Below, piece after piece: positions 36,418-44,964 of a DNA stretch of 64,000 nt. The translations under genes were made by a program, and so were the position numbers. The first letter of the stretch is position 1. The number at the start of each line of letters is the position of its first letter. Under the pieces are notes generated by a model, which worked only from the letters and a program-made list of their open reading frames with translations, was not told where the DNA came from and did not search any database. This DNA comes from Pseudogemmobacter faecipullorum. Lineage in GTDB: Bacteria > Pseudomonadota > Alphaproteobacteria > Rhodobacterales > Rhodobacteraceae. The stretch spans positions 153,718 through 217,717 of the forward strand of contig NZ_JACDXX010000007.1 of NCBI RefSeq assembly GCF_020539525.1. Reading direction: 5' to 3'.

Positions 36418-36800
36418 AGCGGCCCTACCACCCGCTCAATCGCGGATCTGACCGAGGCCGCGGTGAAAGGCTTGCGGATCAGATTGTTCAGGCCCAGCTC
36501 CTGGCCGCGCTTCATCACCTCGGGAGAGGGGGTGCCGGTGATCAGGATGAAGCCGATTTTCTGGGTGGCCGCATTATGGCGCAGCGCCTGCAGCAGATCG
36601 AGACCGGATAATCCGGGCATGTTCATATCCGAGATCACCAGATGCACCGGCTGCGCCGCCAGCTTGCCGAGCACGGCTGAGCTGTCGGCCTCAGTCGCGA
36701 AATGGCGGATGCCGATTTCCTCGAGCGATTGCGAGATCAGGGCCCGGCTCACCGACATATCATCGACCACCATCACCCGCAGATTGTCTTTCAGGCTCAT
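36414..36800 (-). CDS. CheY-like response regulator
   Basis: 128 aa single receiver domain. Acidic pair D13/D14 in VMVVDDMS, phospho-acceptor D58 in LVISDMNMPG, Thr in LITGT and the conserved Lys in NLIRKPF. It overlaps cheR by 4 bp at its start and the unassigned gene by 4 bp at its end. With the other CheY (40324-40716) the operon has two stand-alone receivers; one may act as output and one as phosphate sink. Confidence 0.93.
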   Translation of the reverse strand: MSLKDNLRVMVVDDMSVSRALISQSLEEIGIRHFATEADSSAVLGKLAAQPVHLVISDMNMPGLSGLDLLQALRHNAATQKIGFILITGTPSPEVMKRGQELGLNNLIRKPFTAASVRSAIERVVGPL

Positions 36801-37690
36801 TTCATCCTCCGATCCGGGGTTGCAGACAGGCGGTAAGTGGTGATCCCGGCGCTGGTCAGGCAGTCGCCGGCCGGGCCGCTGACCCGTTCGGAATGGCCAA
36901 TGAACAGCAGGCCGCCCGGCGCGAGCAGGCGGGCGAAGCGCTGCCAGAGGGTCATCTGCGTCGGCTTGTCGAAATAAATCGCGACATTGCGGCAGAAAAT
37001 GGCATCAAAAGGGCCCTGGACCGGCCAGTCCTCGATCAGGTTCAGCGCCGCATAGCGGATCATTTCACCGGCCTCTGGCCCGATCTGCCTTTGTCCATCC
37101 GGGGTCGTGCGGAAATGTTCGCGCTCCATCTGTGCAGACAGGCCGGAACATTCTTCCGCCGAGTATAGCCCGCGCCTGGCCCGCGAGATCATCGCCGCAT
37201 CGATATCAGTGGCGAGGATACGGATATTAAGACGGCAGGCCTCGGGCAGATGGTCGAGAATGGTCAGAGCGATGGAGCAGGGTTCCTGGCCGGCAGAACA
37301 TCCCGCTGACCAGATGCGCAGCCGCGCGCCGCGCCTGAGCGCCTCAAGCCGGGGGCGCAGCAGCTCATCGGCGAGCTGGCGGAAATGATGCGGTTCGCGG
37401 AAAAAGGCGGTGACATTGGTCGTCAGCGCGCTGATCAGCGCGGTTCGCTCGCGGCATTGCGGATCGGTTTCGAGCCGGAGCAGCAGGGTGGCAATATCGG
37501 GGCAGCCGGTCTCACGCAGCAGCCGGATCAGCCGCGAATGGACCAGCTGCTTTTTGTCCCCCGACTGGCACAGGCCGAATTCGCGCTGAGAAAAGGCCGC
37601 GATGCGCTGGAAATCGCTTTCGGAGAGCTGTGGCTCTTCGGGGAGAGGGGGGCGGTTTTGCCGGAGCGGCGCGGGAGACAGCAGGGTCAT
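36797..37690 (-). CDS. cheR: CheR chemoreceptor methyltransferase
   Basis: 297 aa. N-terminal helical domain (about 20-90), then the SAM-binding domain with WSAGCSAGQEPCSIALTI (about 125-142), ATDID (about 165) and IFCRNVAIYF (about 235-244); TTNVTAFFREPHHF precedes it. It methylates receptor glutamates. It overlaps cheW and the CheY-like gene by 4 bp each. Confidence 0.94.
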   Translation of the reverse strand: MTLLSPAPLRQNRPPLPEEPQLSESDFQRIAAFSQREFGLCQSGDKKQLVHSRLIRLLRETGCPDIATLLLRLETDPQCRERTALISALTTNVTAFFREPHHFRQLADELLRPRLEALRRGARLRIWSAGCSAGQEPCSIALTILDHLPEACRLNIRILATDIDAAMISRARRGLYSAEECSGLSAQMEREHFRTTPDGQRQIGPEAGEMIRYAALNLIEDWPVQGPFDAIFCRNVAIYFDKPTQMTLWQRFARLLAPGGLLFIGHSERVSGPAGDCLTSAGITTYRLSATPDRRMK

Positions 37691-38151
37691 GCGGCCTGCC
37701 GCCCGCAGCTTCGGATGACCGCGGCCAGATCGATGACCCGGGTCATGCCCTCCTCGATACGGATGATGCCGGTGATGCTGGCGCGGCCAGGATCACTGCG
37801 CACATCGGGCATCTCCTGAATAACTTCTTTGGAAACCGAAAGAATTTCCGAGACAGCCTCGACCAGAAGGCCGACGGTCTGGTTTTCGATCGTGGCCACC
37901 ACAACCACGTTGCGGGCATTTTCAACCGTCGCGCCGAGACCAAATCTTGCGGAAAGATCATAGATCGGAATCACCGAGCCACGCAGGTTCATCACCCCAA
38001 GCACCTCTTTGGGGGTGTGGGGCAGCGGGGTGACCGTGCTCCAGCGGCGGATTTCGCGGACATGGGTGATGTCCAGGGAAAAGCTCTGCCCGCCGGCGAA
38101 GAAGGTGACAAATTCGGCGTCGGACCGGCTTTCAGCATCAGTGGGTGGCAT
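37687..38151 (-). CDS. cheW: CheW adaptor protein
   Basis: 154 aa SH3-like adaptor that connects receptors to CheA. Motifs: FSLDITHVREIRR (about 22-34), LGVMNLRGSVIPIYDL (about 51-66) and VGLLVEAVSEIL. It overlaps cheA by 14 bp and cheR by 4 bp. Confidence 0.94.
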   Translation of the reverse strand: MPPTDAESRSDAEFVTFFAGGQSFSLDITHVREIRRWSTVTPLPHTPKEVLGVMNLRGSVIPIYDLSARFGLGATVENARNVVVVATIENQTVGLLVEAVSEILSVSKEVIQEMPDVRSDPGRASITGIIRIEEGMTRVIDLAAVIRSCGRQAA

Positions 38152-40327
38152 GAGAGGCTCCGCTGCTGGCCGGATTGCGTGCCGGCATCTGGGTGAGGCG
38201 ATGAGAGGTCAGGGCTTCGGCATCCAGAATGAGGGCAATCTGGCCATCGCCGAGCACTGTGGCGGCAGAGACGCCGGGAATGGCGCCATAATTGGATTCA
38301 AGACCTTTGATCACCACCTGACGCTGGTCATGGACCGCATCCACCACCAGGGCGCATTGGGCCTGGCTTTCGGTTTCAACCAGCAGGACCAGCGGTGGCT
38401 GGCTGAGATCGCGCTCAGGAAAGCCGAGCGAGCGGGCAACATCGATCATCGGCAGGAAGCGGCCGCGGATGGCCAAAAGATTGTCAGAAGTGCCGATCAG
38501 ATGCAGATCGGCGGGGGTGGGGCGAATGGTCTCGATCACCGAGGCGATCGGGATCACCATGGTCTGGCCGGAGACGGAAATGATCATCCCGTCCATCACT
38601 GCGAGGGTGAGCGGCAGGGATATCATGAATTCGGTGCCCTGGCCGGGCCAGGAGGTGATGGCAATCCGCCCGCCAAGGGCGGTGACCGCGTTGCGGACCA
38701 CATCCAGACCCACGCCGCGCCCTGAAAGGCTGGAGACCTTTTCTGCCGTAGAAAAACCGGGAAGAAACAGCAGGTTATCGATCTCGGCATCGCTGAGTTC
38801 GGCATCGCTGGCGACAAGGCCGCGCGCCACGGCTTTTTCGAGAATGCGCGCGCGGTTCAGTCCCGCGCCGTCATCGCGCAGGGTGATCAGCACGCTGCCC
38901 GAGCGATGGGCGGCCGAGAGGCGGATGGTGCCCTCGGGATCCTTTCCGGCCGCAATTCTGTCCTCGGGGCTTTCCAGCCCATGGTCGACGGCGTTGCGGA
39001 TCATATGGGTCAGCGGATCGGCAAGACGTTCGATCACGGTCTTGTCGACCTCGGTTGCCTCGCCGAGGCTGATCAGCCGCGCCGCCTTGCCGGTGGCCTC
39101 TGCCGCCTCGCGCAGGATGCGCGACATGCGCTGGAACAGGGGTTTGACCGGCTGGGCGCGGATCGCCATCACCGCCTCCTGCAGATCGCGAGCGAGCAGG
39201 CGGTAATCCTCGGTATGGGTGATAATCTCGCAATCGGTGGGCAGGGCCAGATCAAGGACGCTCTGTTCGATCATCGCCTGGTTGATGATCAGCTCGCCCA
39301 CCGCATTGATCAGCCGGTCGACCCGCTCCAGCTCGACCCGCAGCGTCGGTTTGGGGCTGCGGCCATCGCTGTCATCGGGCAGGGGGCGTGGTTCGCGGCG
39401 GCGCAGCGGCCCTTCTGCGGCGAGAGTCTCGGGCAGGGCAGAGGGTTCCGCGGTTTCCTCCGGCTGCGAGGCCGCATCGGTGGTGGCGGTAAGGGGTGGT
39501 CCGGCCCTTTCCGCCCTTTCTGCCGCGGCACCATCAGCCCCTGCTGCGCCAGGGGGCGGGGCGGGGAGGATGGTGAGACCACACAGGCCGGTGACAAAAT
39601 CGAAGGCGGTTTCGATTTCGGCCGCGCTCTGCGGGCCGCTCAGCGAAATGTCCCAGGCAAGCCAGAGGCTTTCCGCCTCATAGCCGTCAAATCCGGGCCG
39701 GGCGGAGAGATCGGGGGTGATCTGCAGCCTGCCGAGGCTGCTGAGGCCGGTCAGCAGATGCAGCGGTTCATGGCCGTTGTGAAACAGCTGTGGCCAGGGC
39801 TGAAAACGGATCTGCCAGCCGGGCACTCCGGCTTCGGCCCCGGTAATGGTCAGTTCTGGCAGGCTGTCGGGAATTTCCAGCCGCAGCGCGGTGAAACCAA
39901 AATCGGCCTCGGGATCAGCCTCGGCGGTCAGGCTGGCCGCCTCATCGCCAAGGCAGAGGTCCAGATTGGCAAGAAAACCGGCGGTCAGCCCGGCTTCAAT
40001 CCCGCGCTCCTGACGCGCCGCCTCGACCTGGTCGGCGAGATGATCAGCCGAGCGCAGCAGCACATGGATCACCTCATCGCTGAGCGCGATCCGCTCACAG
40101 CGCAGGGCATCGAGCACGGTTTCAAAGCGATGCGCAAAACCGACCAGCGCCGTCAGGGAAAAGGCGCCGGCCCCGCCCTTGATCGAATGCACGGCGCGAA
40201 ACACCGCATTCACGGTTTCCGCATCGGCCTGCTGGCTTTCCATCAGCGCCAGCCCCTCGGCCAGCGCCTCAAGCAGCTCTTCAGCCTCTTCGAAGAATGT
40301 ATCGCGGATCGCGTTTAACGTGCTCAT
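38138..40327 (-). CDS. cheA: CheA sensor histidine kinase
   Basis: 729 aa. The HPt domain is at 1-110 with phospho-His H47 in AVHSIKGGAG; a long linker with Pro/Glu follows; the dimerisation helices and kinase core begin about 330 (VDRLINAVGELIINQA), with N-box HMIRNAVDHGLES, G1 DDGAGLN and GRGVGLDVV, and a C-terminal CheW-like regulatory domain. It is complete. Start ATG overlaps the cheY stop by 4 bp. Confidence 0.95.
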   Translation of the reverse strand: MSTLNAIRDTFFEEAEELLEALAEGLALMESQQADAETVNAVFRAVHSIKGGAGAFSLTALVGFAHRFETVLDALRCERIALSDEVIHVLLRSADHLADQVEAARQERGIEAGLTAGFLANLDLCLGDEAASLTAEADPEADFGFTALRLEIPDSLPELTITGAEAGVPGWQIRFQPWPQLFHNGHEPLHLLTGLSSLGRLQITPDLSARPGFDGYEAESLWLAWDISLSGPQSAAEIETAFDFVTGLCGLTILPAPPPGAAGADGAAAERAERAGPPLTATTDAASQPEETAEPSALPETLAAEGPLRRREPRPLPDDSDGRSPKPTLRVELERVDRLINAVGELIINQAMIEQSVLDLALPTDCEIITHTEDYRLLARDLQEAVMAIRAQPVKPLFQRMSRILREAAEATGKAARLISLGEATEVDKTVIERLADPLTHMIRNAVDHGLESPEDRIAAGKDPEGTIRLSAAHRSGSVLITLRDDGAGLNRARILEKAVARGLVASDAELSDAEIDNLLFLPGFSTAEKVSSLSGRGVGLDVVRNAVTALGGRIAITSWPGQGTEFMISLPLTLAVMDGMIISVSGQTMVIPIASVIETIRPTPADLHLIGTSDNLLAIRGRFLPMIDVARSLGFPERDLSQPPLVLLVETESQAQCALVVDAVHDQRQVVIKGLESNYGAIPGVSAATVLGDGQIALILDAEALTSHRLTQMPARNPASSGASHATH

Positions 40328-40716
40328 CCTGGATTTGCCCCCGGTGTCAGGCGGCCGGTGACCCGGCGCAGGGTGGTGATCAGCAGCTGCTGCTCAAAGG
40401 GTTTGACCAGCCAGCCGGTTGCCCCGGCGGCCCGGGCCCGGGCCTTCAGCGCCTCGCCATTCTCGGTGCTGAGCACGAGGATCGGCACCCTGGTATTGCC
40501 CGGGCCGGAGCGGATCGCTGCAATCACCCCGAACCCGTCCATCCGGGGCATATTGATATCGGTGATCACCACATCCGGCGCGACCTCGGCAAAGCGTTCC
40601 ACCCCGTCGAGGCCGTCGCTGGCGATGGTACAGCTGAAACCCTCGCCCTCCAGCGCGTGCTGCAGCAGGGTGCGGATGGTCAGAGAATCGTCGATGGCCA
40701 GCACTTTCAGGGGCAA
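40324..40716 (-). CDS. cheY: CheY response regulator, TTG start
   Basis: 130 aa if initiated at the TTG at 40716, reading (M)PLKVLAIDDSLTIR with GGAGG seven bases upstream; no ATG or GTG is better placed. Receiver features: D9/D10, phospho-acceptor D53 in VVITDINMPRMDG, LSTEN (Ser/Thr position) and Lys in WLVKPFEQQ. The start overlaps the 3' end of the STAS gene by 10 bp, and the stop overlaps cheA by 4 bp. Confidence 0.9.
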   Translation of the reverse strand: MPLKVLAIDDSLTIRTLLQHALEGEGFSCTIASDGLDGVERFAEVAPDVVITDINMPRMDGFGVIAAIRSGPGNTRVPILVLSTENGEALKARARAAGATGWLVKPFEQQLLITTLRRVTGRLTPGANPG

Positions 40717-40997
40717 ATGGCAGCCTCCTGCCTCGGGAGAAAGGCGGTGAGACCGGTCAGATCCAGCAAAGCGGATTGTTCGGCGGAGACCCCCTCTATG
40801 GTGAAGGCGAGGCCGCGGGCCTGCCAGTCGGCGGCCGCGACCAGCAGCAGCTGCAGCAGCCCGCTGCTGAGGCGAAAATCCGGCGGCGCGCAAAGACAGA
40901 CCGGCTGCCCGCGCTGGCCCTGTAAAAAGGCATAGAGCGTGGCATCGGCAGCGGGGCCGCCTGCTGCGGGCAGATCGTAGCTGACGATATGATTCAT
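40707..40997 (-). CDS. STAS-domain protein, first gene of the chemosensory operon
   Basis: 96 aa from the ATG at 40997 (MNHIVSYDLPAAGG). The fold matches small STAS/anti-anti-sigma-like domains: hydrophobic strands PVCLCAPPDFRLSSGLLQLLLVAAADW (in parts) and SALLDLTGLTAFL. A conserved phosphorylatable Ser is possible in RLSSG. Such STAS genes head a subset of che operons. It is promoter-proximal, with 263 bp to the divergent tpa gene. Confidence 0.8.
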   Translation of the reverse strand: MNHIVSYDLPAAGGPAADATLYAFLQGQRGQPVCLCAPPDFRLSSGLLQLLLVAAADWQARGLAFTIEGVSAEQSALLDLTGLTAFLPRQEAAICP

Positions 40998-41211
40998 AGG
41001 CCCTGGTCCCATGTCTGGCGATATTGCCTCAGTCACAGCTGATAGCGGGCAGAGCCTTAACAATCCCTTGCCGCAGCACTGCCAGCGCGGCTGAAAATTC
41101 TTCAAATCCTAGTCAATATTGCCTTTGTCGCCGCCCCAGCCCGGGGCGGGCGGGGCAGACACTGAACTGGCTATAAGTCTGGGATATTTCTGGCCCTAAG
41201 ATTGTTGCCGC

Positions 41212-41260
41212 GAGGGTGCTAATCCCTCACTGGGGTAGTCCGAGCGACGGGAGACAGGCT
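41212..41260 (+). promoter_or_regulatory. Structured-looking 5' leader of tpa
   Basis: GAGGG-TGCTAAT-CCCTC (41212-41228) forms a perfect 5-bp stem with a 7-base loop, followed by GGGGTAGTCCGAGCGACGG and the start codon. The stem ends 32 bp before the ATG. I cannot match it to a known riboswitch class; it may be only a leader hairpin. Confidence 0.3.
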
Positions 41261-42640
41261 ATGGAATCCATTCAGGGTATGAATGATATGCAGCGCGTGG
41301 TTGAAGCTGACCGCGCCCATATCTGGCACCATCTGGTGCAGCACAAAGCTTTTGAGACCAGCGATCCGCGTGTGATCGTTGAGGGTAAGGGCATCCGGGT
41401 CTGGGATGCCAAGGGCAAGGAATATATCGACGCGGTCTCGGGCGGCGTCTGGACGGTGAACGTCGGCTATGGTCGTGAATCGATTGCCAATGCCGTGCGC
41501 GATCAGCTGGTGAAGATGAACTATTTCGCCGGTGCTGCCGGTTCGGTCCCGGGCGCGCTCTTCGCCGAGCGTCTGATCGCGAAAATGCCGGGGATGAGCC
41601 GGGTCTATTATTCGAACTCGGGCTCCGAGGCGAATGAGAAAGTCTATAAGATGGTGCGCCAGATCGCGCATAAACATCACGGCGGCAAGAAGTGGAAGAT
41701 CCTCTACCGCGACCGCGATTATCACGGCACCACCATCGGCACTCTGGCCACTTCCGGCCAGGACCAGCGCGCCGAGCAGTACGGCCCCTATCCGGATGGC
41801 TTCGTCCGGGTGCCGCATTGCCTCGAATACCGCAAGCAGTGGGATGTCGAGAATTACGGCGAGCGCGCCGCCGATGCGATTGAGGAAGTGATCCTGCGCG
41901 AAGGCCCCGATACCATCGGCTGCCTCGTGCTTGAGCCGGTGACCGCAGGCGGCGGTGTGATCGTGCCGCCGAAGGGCTACTGGGAGCGGGTCCAGGAAAT
42001 CTGCCGCAAATATGATATCTTGCTGCATATCGACGAAGTGGTCTGCGGCATGGGCCGGGCAGGCGCCTGGTTCGGCTATCAGCTCTATGATATCAAACCT
42101 GATTTCGTCACCATGGCGAAGGGTGTGGCCTCGGGCTATGCGGCGATCTCCTGCACCGTGACCTCGGAGCGGGTGTTTGATTACTTCAAATCGGATGCCG
42201 CTGATCCGATGAGCTATTTCCGCGATATCTCGACCTTCGGCGGCTGCACCTCCGGCCCGGCGGCGGCGCTGGAGAATATGCGCATCATCGAAGACGAGGA
42301 TCTGATCGGCAATACCGTCACCATGGGTGAGCGCTGCCTTGCGAACCTCCAGGTGCTGATGGAAAAGCATAAGATCATCGGCGATGTGCGCGGCAAGGGC
42401 CTGTTCCTTGGCGCCGAGCTGGTGGCCGACCGGATCACCAAGGAACCGGCAGCCGAAAAGCTGGTGCAGCAGGTTGTGGCCGAATGTGGCGCCCAGGGCG
42501 TGATCATCGGTGCGACCAACCGCTCGCTGCCGGGCTTTAACAATACCCTCTGCCTGTCGCCGGCGCTGATCGCCACCGCCGATAATATCGACGAGATCAC
42601 CGGTGCGATTGATGTGGCGCTGACCCGCGTCTTCGGCTGA
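41261..42640 (+). CDS. tpa: Taurine-pyruvate aminotransferase
   Basis: 459 aa from the ATG at 41261. Long stretches match the Tpa family as I remember it: DPRVIVEGKGIRVWDAKGKE, VYYSNSGSEANEKV, LYRDRDYHGTTIG, LLHIDEVVCGMGRAG and the PLP Lys in TMAKGVASGYAAI. It converts taurine and pyruvate to sulfoacetaldehyde and alanine. The usual downstream enzymes (Xsc, Pta) and the TauR regulator are not beside it, so the product must be handled by genes elsewhere. Confidence 0.88.
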   Translation: MESIQGMNDMQRVVEADRAHIWHHLVQHKAFETSDPRVIVEGKGIRVWDAKGKEYIDAVSGGVWTVNVGYGRESIANAVRDQLVKMNYFAGAAGSVPGALFAERLIAKMPGMSRVYYSNSGSEANEKVYKMVRQIAHKHHGGKKWKILYRDRDYHGTTIGTLATSGQDQRAEQYGPYPDGFVRVPHCLEYRKQWDVENYGERAADAIEEVILREGPDTIGCLVLEPVTAGGGVIVPPKGYWERVQEICRKYDILLHIDEVVCGMGRAGAWFGYQLYDIKPDFVTMAKGVASGYAAISCTVTSERVFDYFKSDAADPMSYFRDISTFGGCTSGPAAALENMRIIEDEDLIGNTVTMGERCLANLQVLMEKHKIIGDVRGKGLFLGAELVADRITKEPAAEKLVQQVVAECGAQGVIIGATNRSLPGFNNTLCLSPALIATADNIDEITGAIDVALTRVFG

Positions 42641-42662
42641 GCGATCCTCTGAACGAAAACAG

Positions 42663-42691
42663 GGGCCGCAGGGATTTTCCTGCGGCCCTTT
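42663..42691. terminator. Bidirectional hairpin between tpa and the GNAT gene
   Basis: GGGCCGCAGG (42663-42672) pairs perfectly with CCTGCGGCCC (42679-42688), followed by TTTG on the plus strand. It serves the convergent tpa and GNAT genes. Confidence 0.85.
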
Positions 42692-42696
42692 GTCAT

Positions 42697-43197
42697 TCAG
42701 GCGGTGAAAAACGCCGGGTGAAGGATCAGCGGGCCAACGGGGGCAGGGGCGCTGCCGAGGCTCAGGCTCTGGACATATTCAGCGGGGATGCCTTCGCAGC
42801 TGAGGCCCGGGCGCGCCTGAAAGCCGAACCGGGCGTAGAAAGCCGGATCGCCGACCAGTGCCACACCAGGCCAGCCCTGAAGGCGCAGCGCCTCCAGCGC
42901 GGCGCGGATCAGGGCCGAGCCAATGCCCTGGCCCTGATGCGCGGGCAGCACCGAGACCGGCGCGATCAGCGCCTGATCCGCCGTCCCGATCCGGCAGCGC
43001 GAGGCTGAGATATGGCCGGTCAGTCCGGCGCCGCCCGCCGCTTCGGCCACCAGTGACAGGATCAGCGCCTGATCGGCGCGCAAAGCCTCGATAATGGCCG
43101 CCTCATTGCCACCGCTATGCGGGGCGTTGCGAAAGGCTTCGCTGGTCAGGGCGGCTATTCCGCTGTGATCCTGGGGCTGTTCTGGCCTGATCTGCAT
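42697..43197 (-). CDS. GNAT-family N-acetyltransferase (YhbS-like)
   Basis: 166 aa from the ATG at 43197 (MQIRPEQPQDHSGIAALT) with AGGAGC upstream. Motif A for acetyl-CoA is VLPAHQGQGIGSALIRAAL (about 96-114); FYARFGFQ is motif B. The substrate is unknown; this group includes small-molecule and protein acetylases. It diverges from rbsD. Confidence 0.85.
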   Translation of the reverse strand: MQIRPEQPQDHSGIAALTSEAFRNAPHSGGNEAAIIEALRADQALILSLVAEAAGGAGLTGHISASRCRIGTADQALIAPVSVLPAHQGQGIGSALIRAALEALRLQGWPGVALVGDPAFYARFGFQARPGLSCEGIPAEYVQSLSLGSAPAPVGPLILHPAFFTA

Positions 43198-43284
43198 TGC
43201 GCTGCTCCTGTTCCGGACGCCGGGCGGGCTGCTGGACGTCGCCCGGCCTGGGGCGTAAATTGGCGCAAAGAGCGGAGGAAGACC

Positions 43285-43737
43285 ATGCTTAAGGGAATTG
43301 ACCACCGGCTGAATGCCGAGGTGCTGGGCGCGCTGCGCGCGATGGGGCATGGCGATATGCTGATCCTTGTCGATACCAACTTTCCGGCCGATGCGGTGGC
43401 GCGCCATACCGTGGCCGGTAAGCCGCTCAGCATGGAGAATCTGACCGCGGCCGAAGCGGCCGAGGCGATCCTGTCGGTGCTGCCGCTCGATGATTTCGTT
43501 GCCGATTTCGCCGGGCGGATGGAGGTGGTCGGCGATGCCGCAGCCCGTCCGGAGGTGCAGCAGGAGGTGCAGAAAGTGGTGGATGCGGCAGAGGGCCGCG
43601 CGCGCGATCTGCCGGGGATCGAGCGTTTTGCCTTTTACGATCTGGCCAAACAGGCCTATGCGGTCGTGGCAACCGGCGAGCGCCGCTTCTATGGCTGCTT
43701 CATGTTCCGCAAGGGCGTGATCGCACCTGACACCTGA
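43285..43737 (+). CDS. RbsD/FucU family sugar mutarotase
   Basis: 150 aa from the ATG at 43285 (GGAGGAAGACC upstream). MGHGDMLILVDTNFPADAVA (about 19-38, in parts) and FYDLAKQAYAVVATGERRFYG are the family signatures. It interconverts sugar anomers. The length (150) is nearer FucU than RbsD. It precedes a ribokinase gene, so the pair may use ribose or a related sugar taken up elsewhere. Confidence 0.86.
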   Translation: MLKGIDHRLNAEVLGALRAMGHGDMLILVDTNFPADAVARHTVAGKPLSMENLTAAEAAEAILSVLPLDDFVADFAGRMEVVGDAAARPEVQQEVQKVVDAAEGRARDLPGIERFAFYDLAKQAYAVVATGERRFYGCFMFRKGVIAPDT

Positions 43738-43773
43738 GCCTCGCCCTTTGATTCATCTTTGCCGGAGAAGATT

Positions 43774-44715
43774 ATGTCCGTTGTGAAACCTGTCGTGGTT
43801 CTCGGAATTTTCAATGCTGATGCCGTCTACCGCGCTGAGCGTCAGCCGAAGATCGGCGAGACCGTGATGGGCGAGAAGTTCAAGCTCGAAGCCGGAGGCA
43901 AGGGCTCGAACCAGGCGGTTTCGGCAGCCCGCGCTTCAGGCGAAACCGGGCCGGAGGTGCATTTCATCAGCCGCCTCGGTGCCGATGATTTCGCCAAAAT
44001 GGCGCGCAAGATCTGGTCCGAGACCGGGATCATTGCTGATGTGACCGAAGATCCCGAAACCCATACCGGCTCGGCCTTCATCTTCATCGAGGCCGCAACC
44101 GGCAATAATGCCATTATCGTCTGCCCGGGCGCGGCGGGTAAAATGACAGCAGCGGATCTGGAGGCGCGCGCGGATCTGATCGGCTCGGCCTCGGTCTTTG
44201 TCACCCAGCTCGAAACCCCGGTCGAATCTGTGCGCGCCGGTCTGGCGATTGCCCGCAAAGCCGGGGTGAAAACCATCCTCAACCCGGCTCCGGCGCGCGC
44301 GCTTGATGATGAGTTGCTGGCGCTGTGCGATTACCTGACACCAAACGAATCCGAGGCCGAGCTGCTGACCGGCATTGCGGTCACCGACCGCGCCGGGGCC
44401 GAGGCTGCGGCTGATGCGCTGATGGCACGCGGCGTGGGGGCGGTTGTGGTGACTCTGGGCGAGAATGGCGTGCTCTACCGCGACCAGAGCCGTACCATCC
44501 ATGTGCCGGTGGCACGGGCCGGTGCGGTGGCCGAGACCACCGGCGCGGGCGATTCCTTTAATGGTGCCTTCGCCGTCGCTCTGGCCGAGGGCCAGCCGGT
44601 GGAAGAGGCCCTGCGATTCGCCAATGCCGCGGCCGGCATCAGCGTTACCCGGCCGGGGGCATCAGATTCAATGGCGAGCCGGGCCGAGATAGACGCCCTG
44701 CTGGCCCGGGGCTGA
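43774..44715 (+). CDS. rbsK: Ribokinase (PfkB family)
   Basis: 313 aa from the ATG at 43774. LEAGGKGSNQAVSAARASG (about 37-55) is the first PfkB signature; TTGAGDSFNGAFAVALAEG (about 257-275) contains the catalytic Asp (GAGD). It phosphorylates ribose at O5. It follows rbsD by 36 bp; no ribose transporter is adjacent. Confidence 0.88.
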   Translation: MSVVKPVVVLGIFNADAVYRAERQPKIGETVMGEKFKLEAGGKGSNQAVSAARASGETGPEVHFISRLGADDFAKMARKIWSETGIIADVTEDPETHTGSAFIFIEAATGNNAIIVCPGAAGKMTAADLEARADLIGSASVFVTQLETPVESVRAGLAIARKAGVKTILNPAPARALDDELLALCDYLTPNESEAELLTGIAVTDRAGAEAAADALMARGVGAVVVTLGENGVLYRDQSRTIHVPVARAGAVAETTGAGDSFNGAFAVALAEGQPVEEALRFANAAAGISVTRPGASDSMASRAEIDALLARG

Positions 44716-44730
44716 ACCTTTTCGCTTTTT

Positions 44731-44760
44731 CCCCGCCCGGGCAACCTGGCGGGGATTTTT
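44731..44760 (+). terminator. Rho-independent terminator after rbsK
   Basis: CCCCGCC (44731-44737) pairs with GGCGGGG (44748-44754), then ATTTTT. It lies 15 bp after the stop and separates rbsK from pstC. Confidence 0.85.
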
Positions 44761-44874
44761 CTGTCGATGATCCGTTTTCAGCTGTTTTTGCACGGGCTCC
44801 GGCCCGTTTAAGCGGCGCTCCCGCCCGGGCCAGAGCCCCTGTCTCTCTCCGGTTTTGTGACGATTTTCAGGAAA

Positions 44875-44892
44875 CTGTCACACAGAGGTTAC
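44875..44892 (+). promoter_or_regulatory. Candidate PHO box upstream of pstC
   Basis: CTGTCAC-ACAG-AGGTTAC fits the 7-4-7 spacing of a PhoB site: the first repeat matches CTGTCAT at six of seven positions, the second is weaker. It lies 73 bp before the pstC start. PhoB, encoded at the end of the same operon, is the expected regulator. Confidence 0.6.
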
Positions 44893-44964
44893 AAAACCGC
44901 AGCATATCCGGCGCAGAAGGGACGGGCCCGGTCCGGGCTTCCCATCCTCAATACGGACGTGGTC

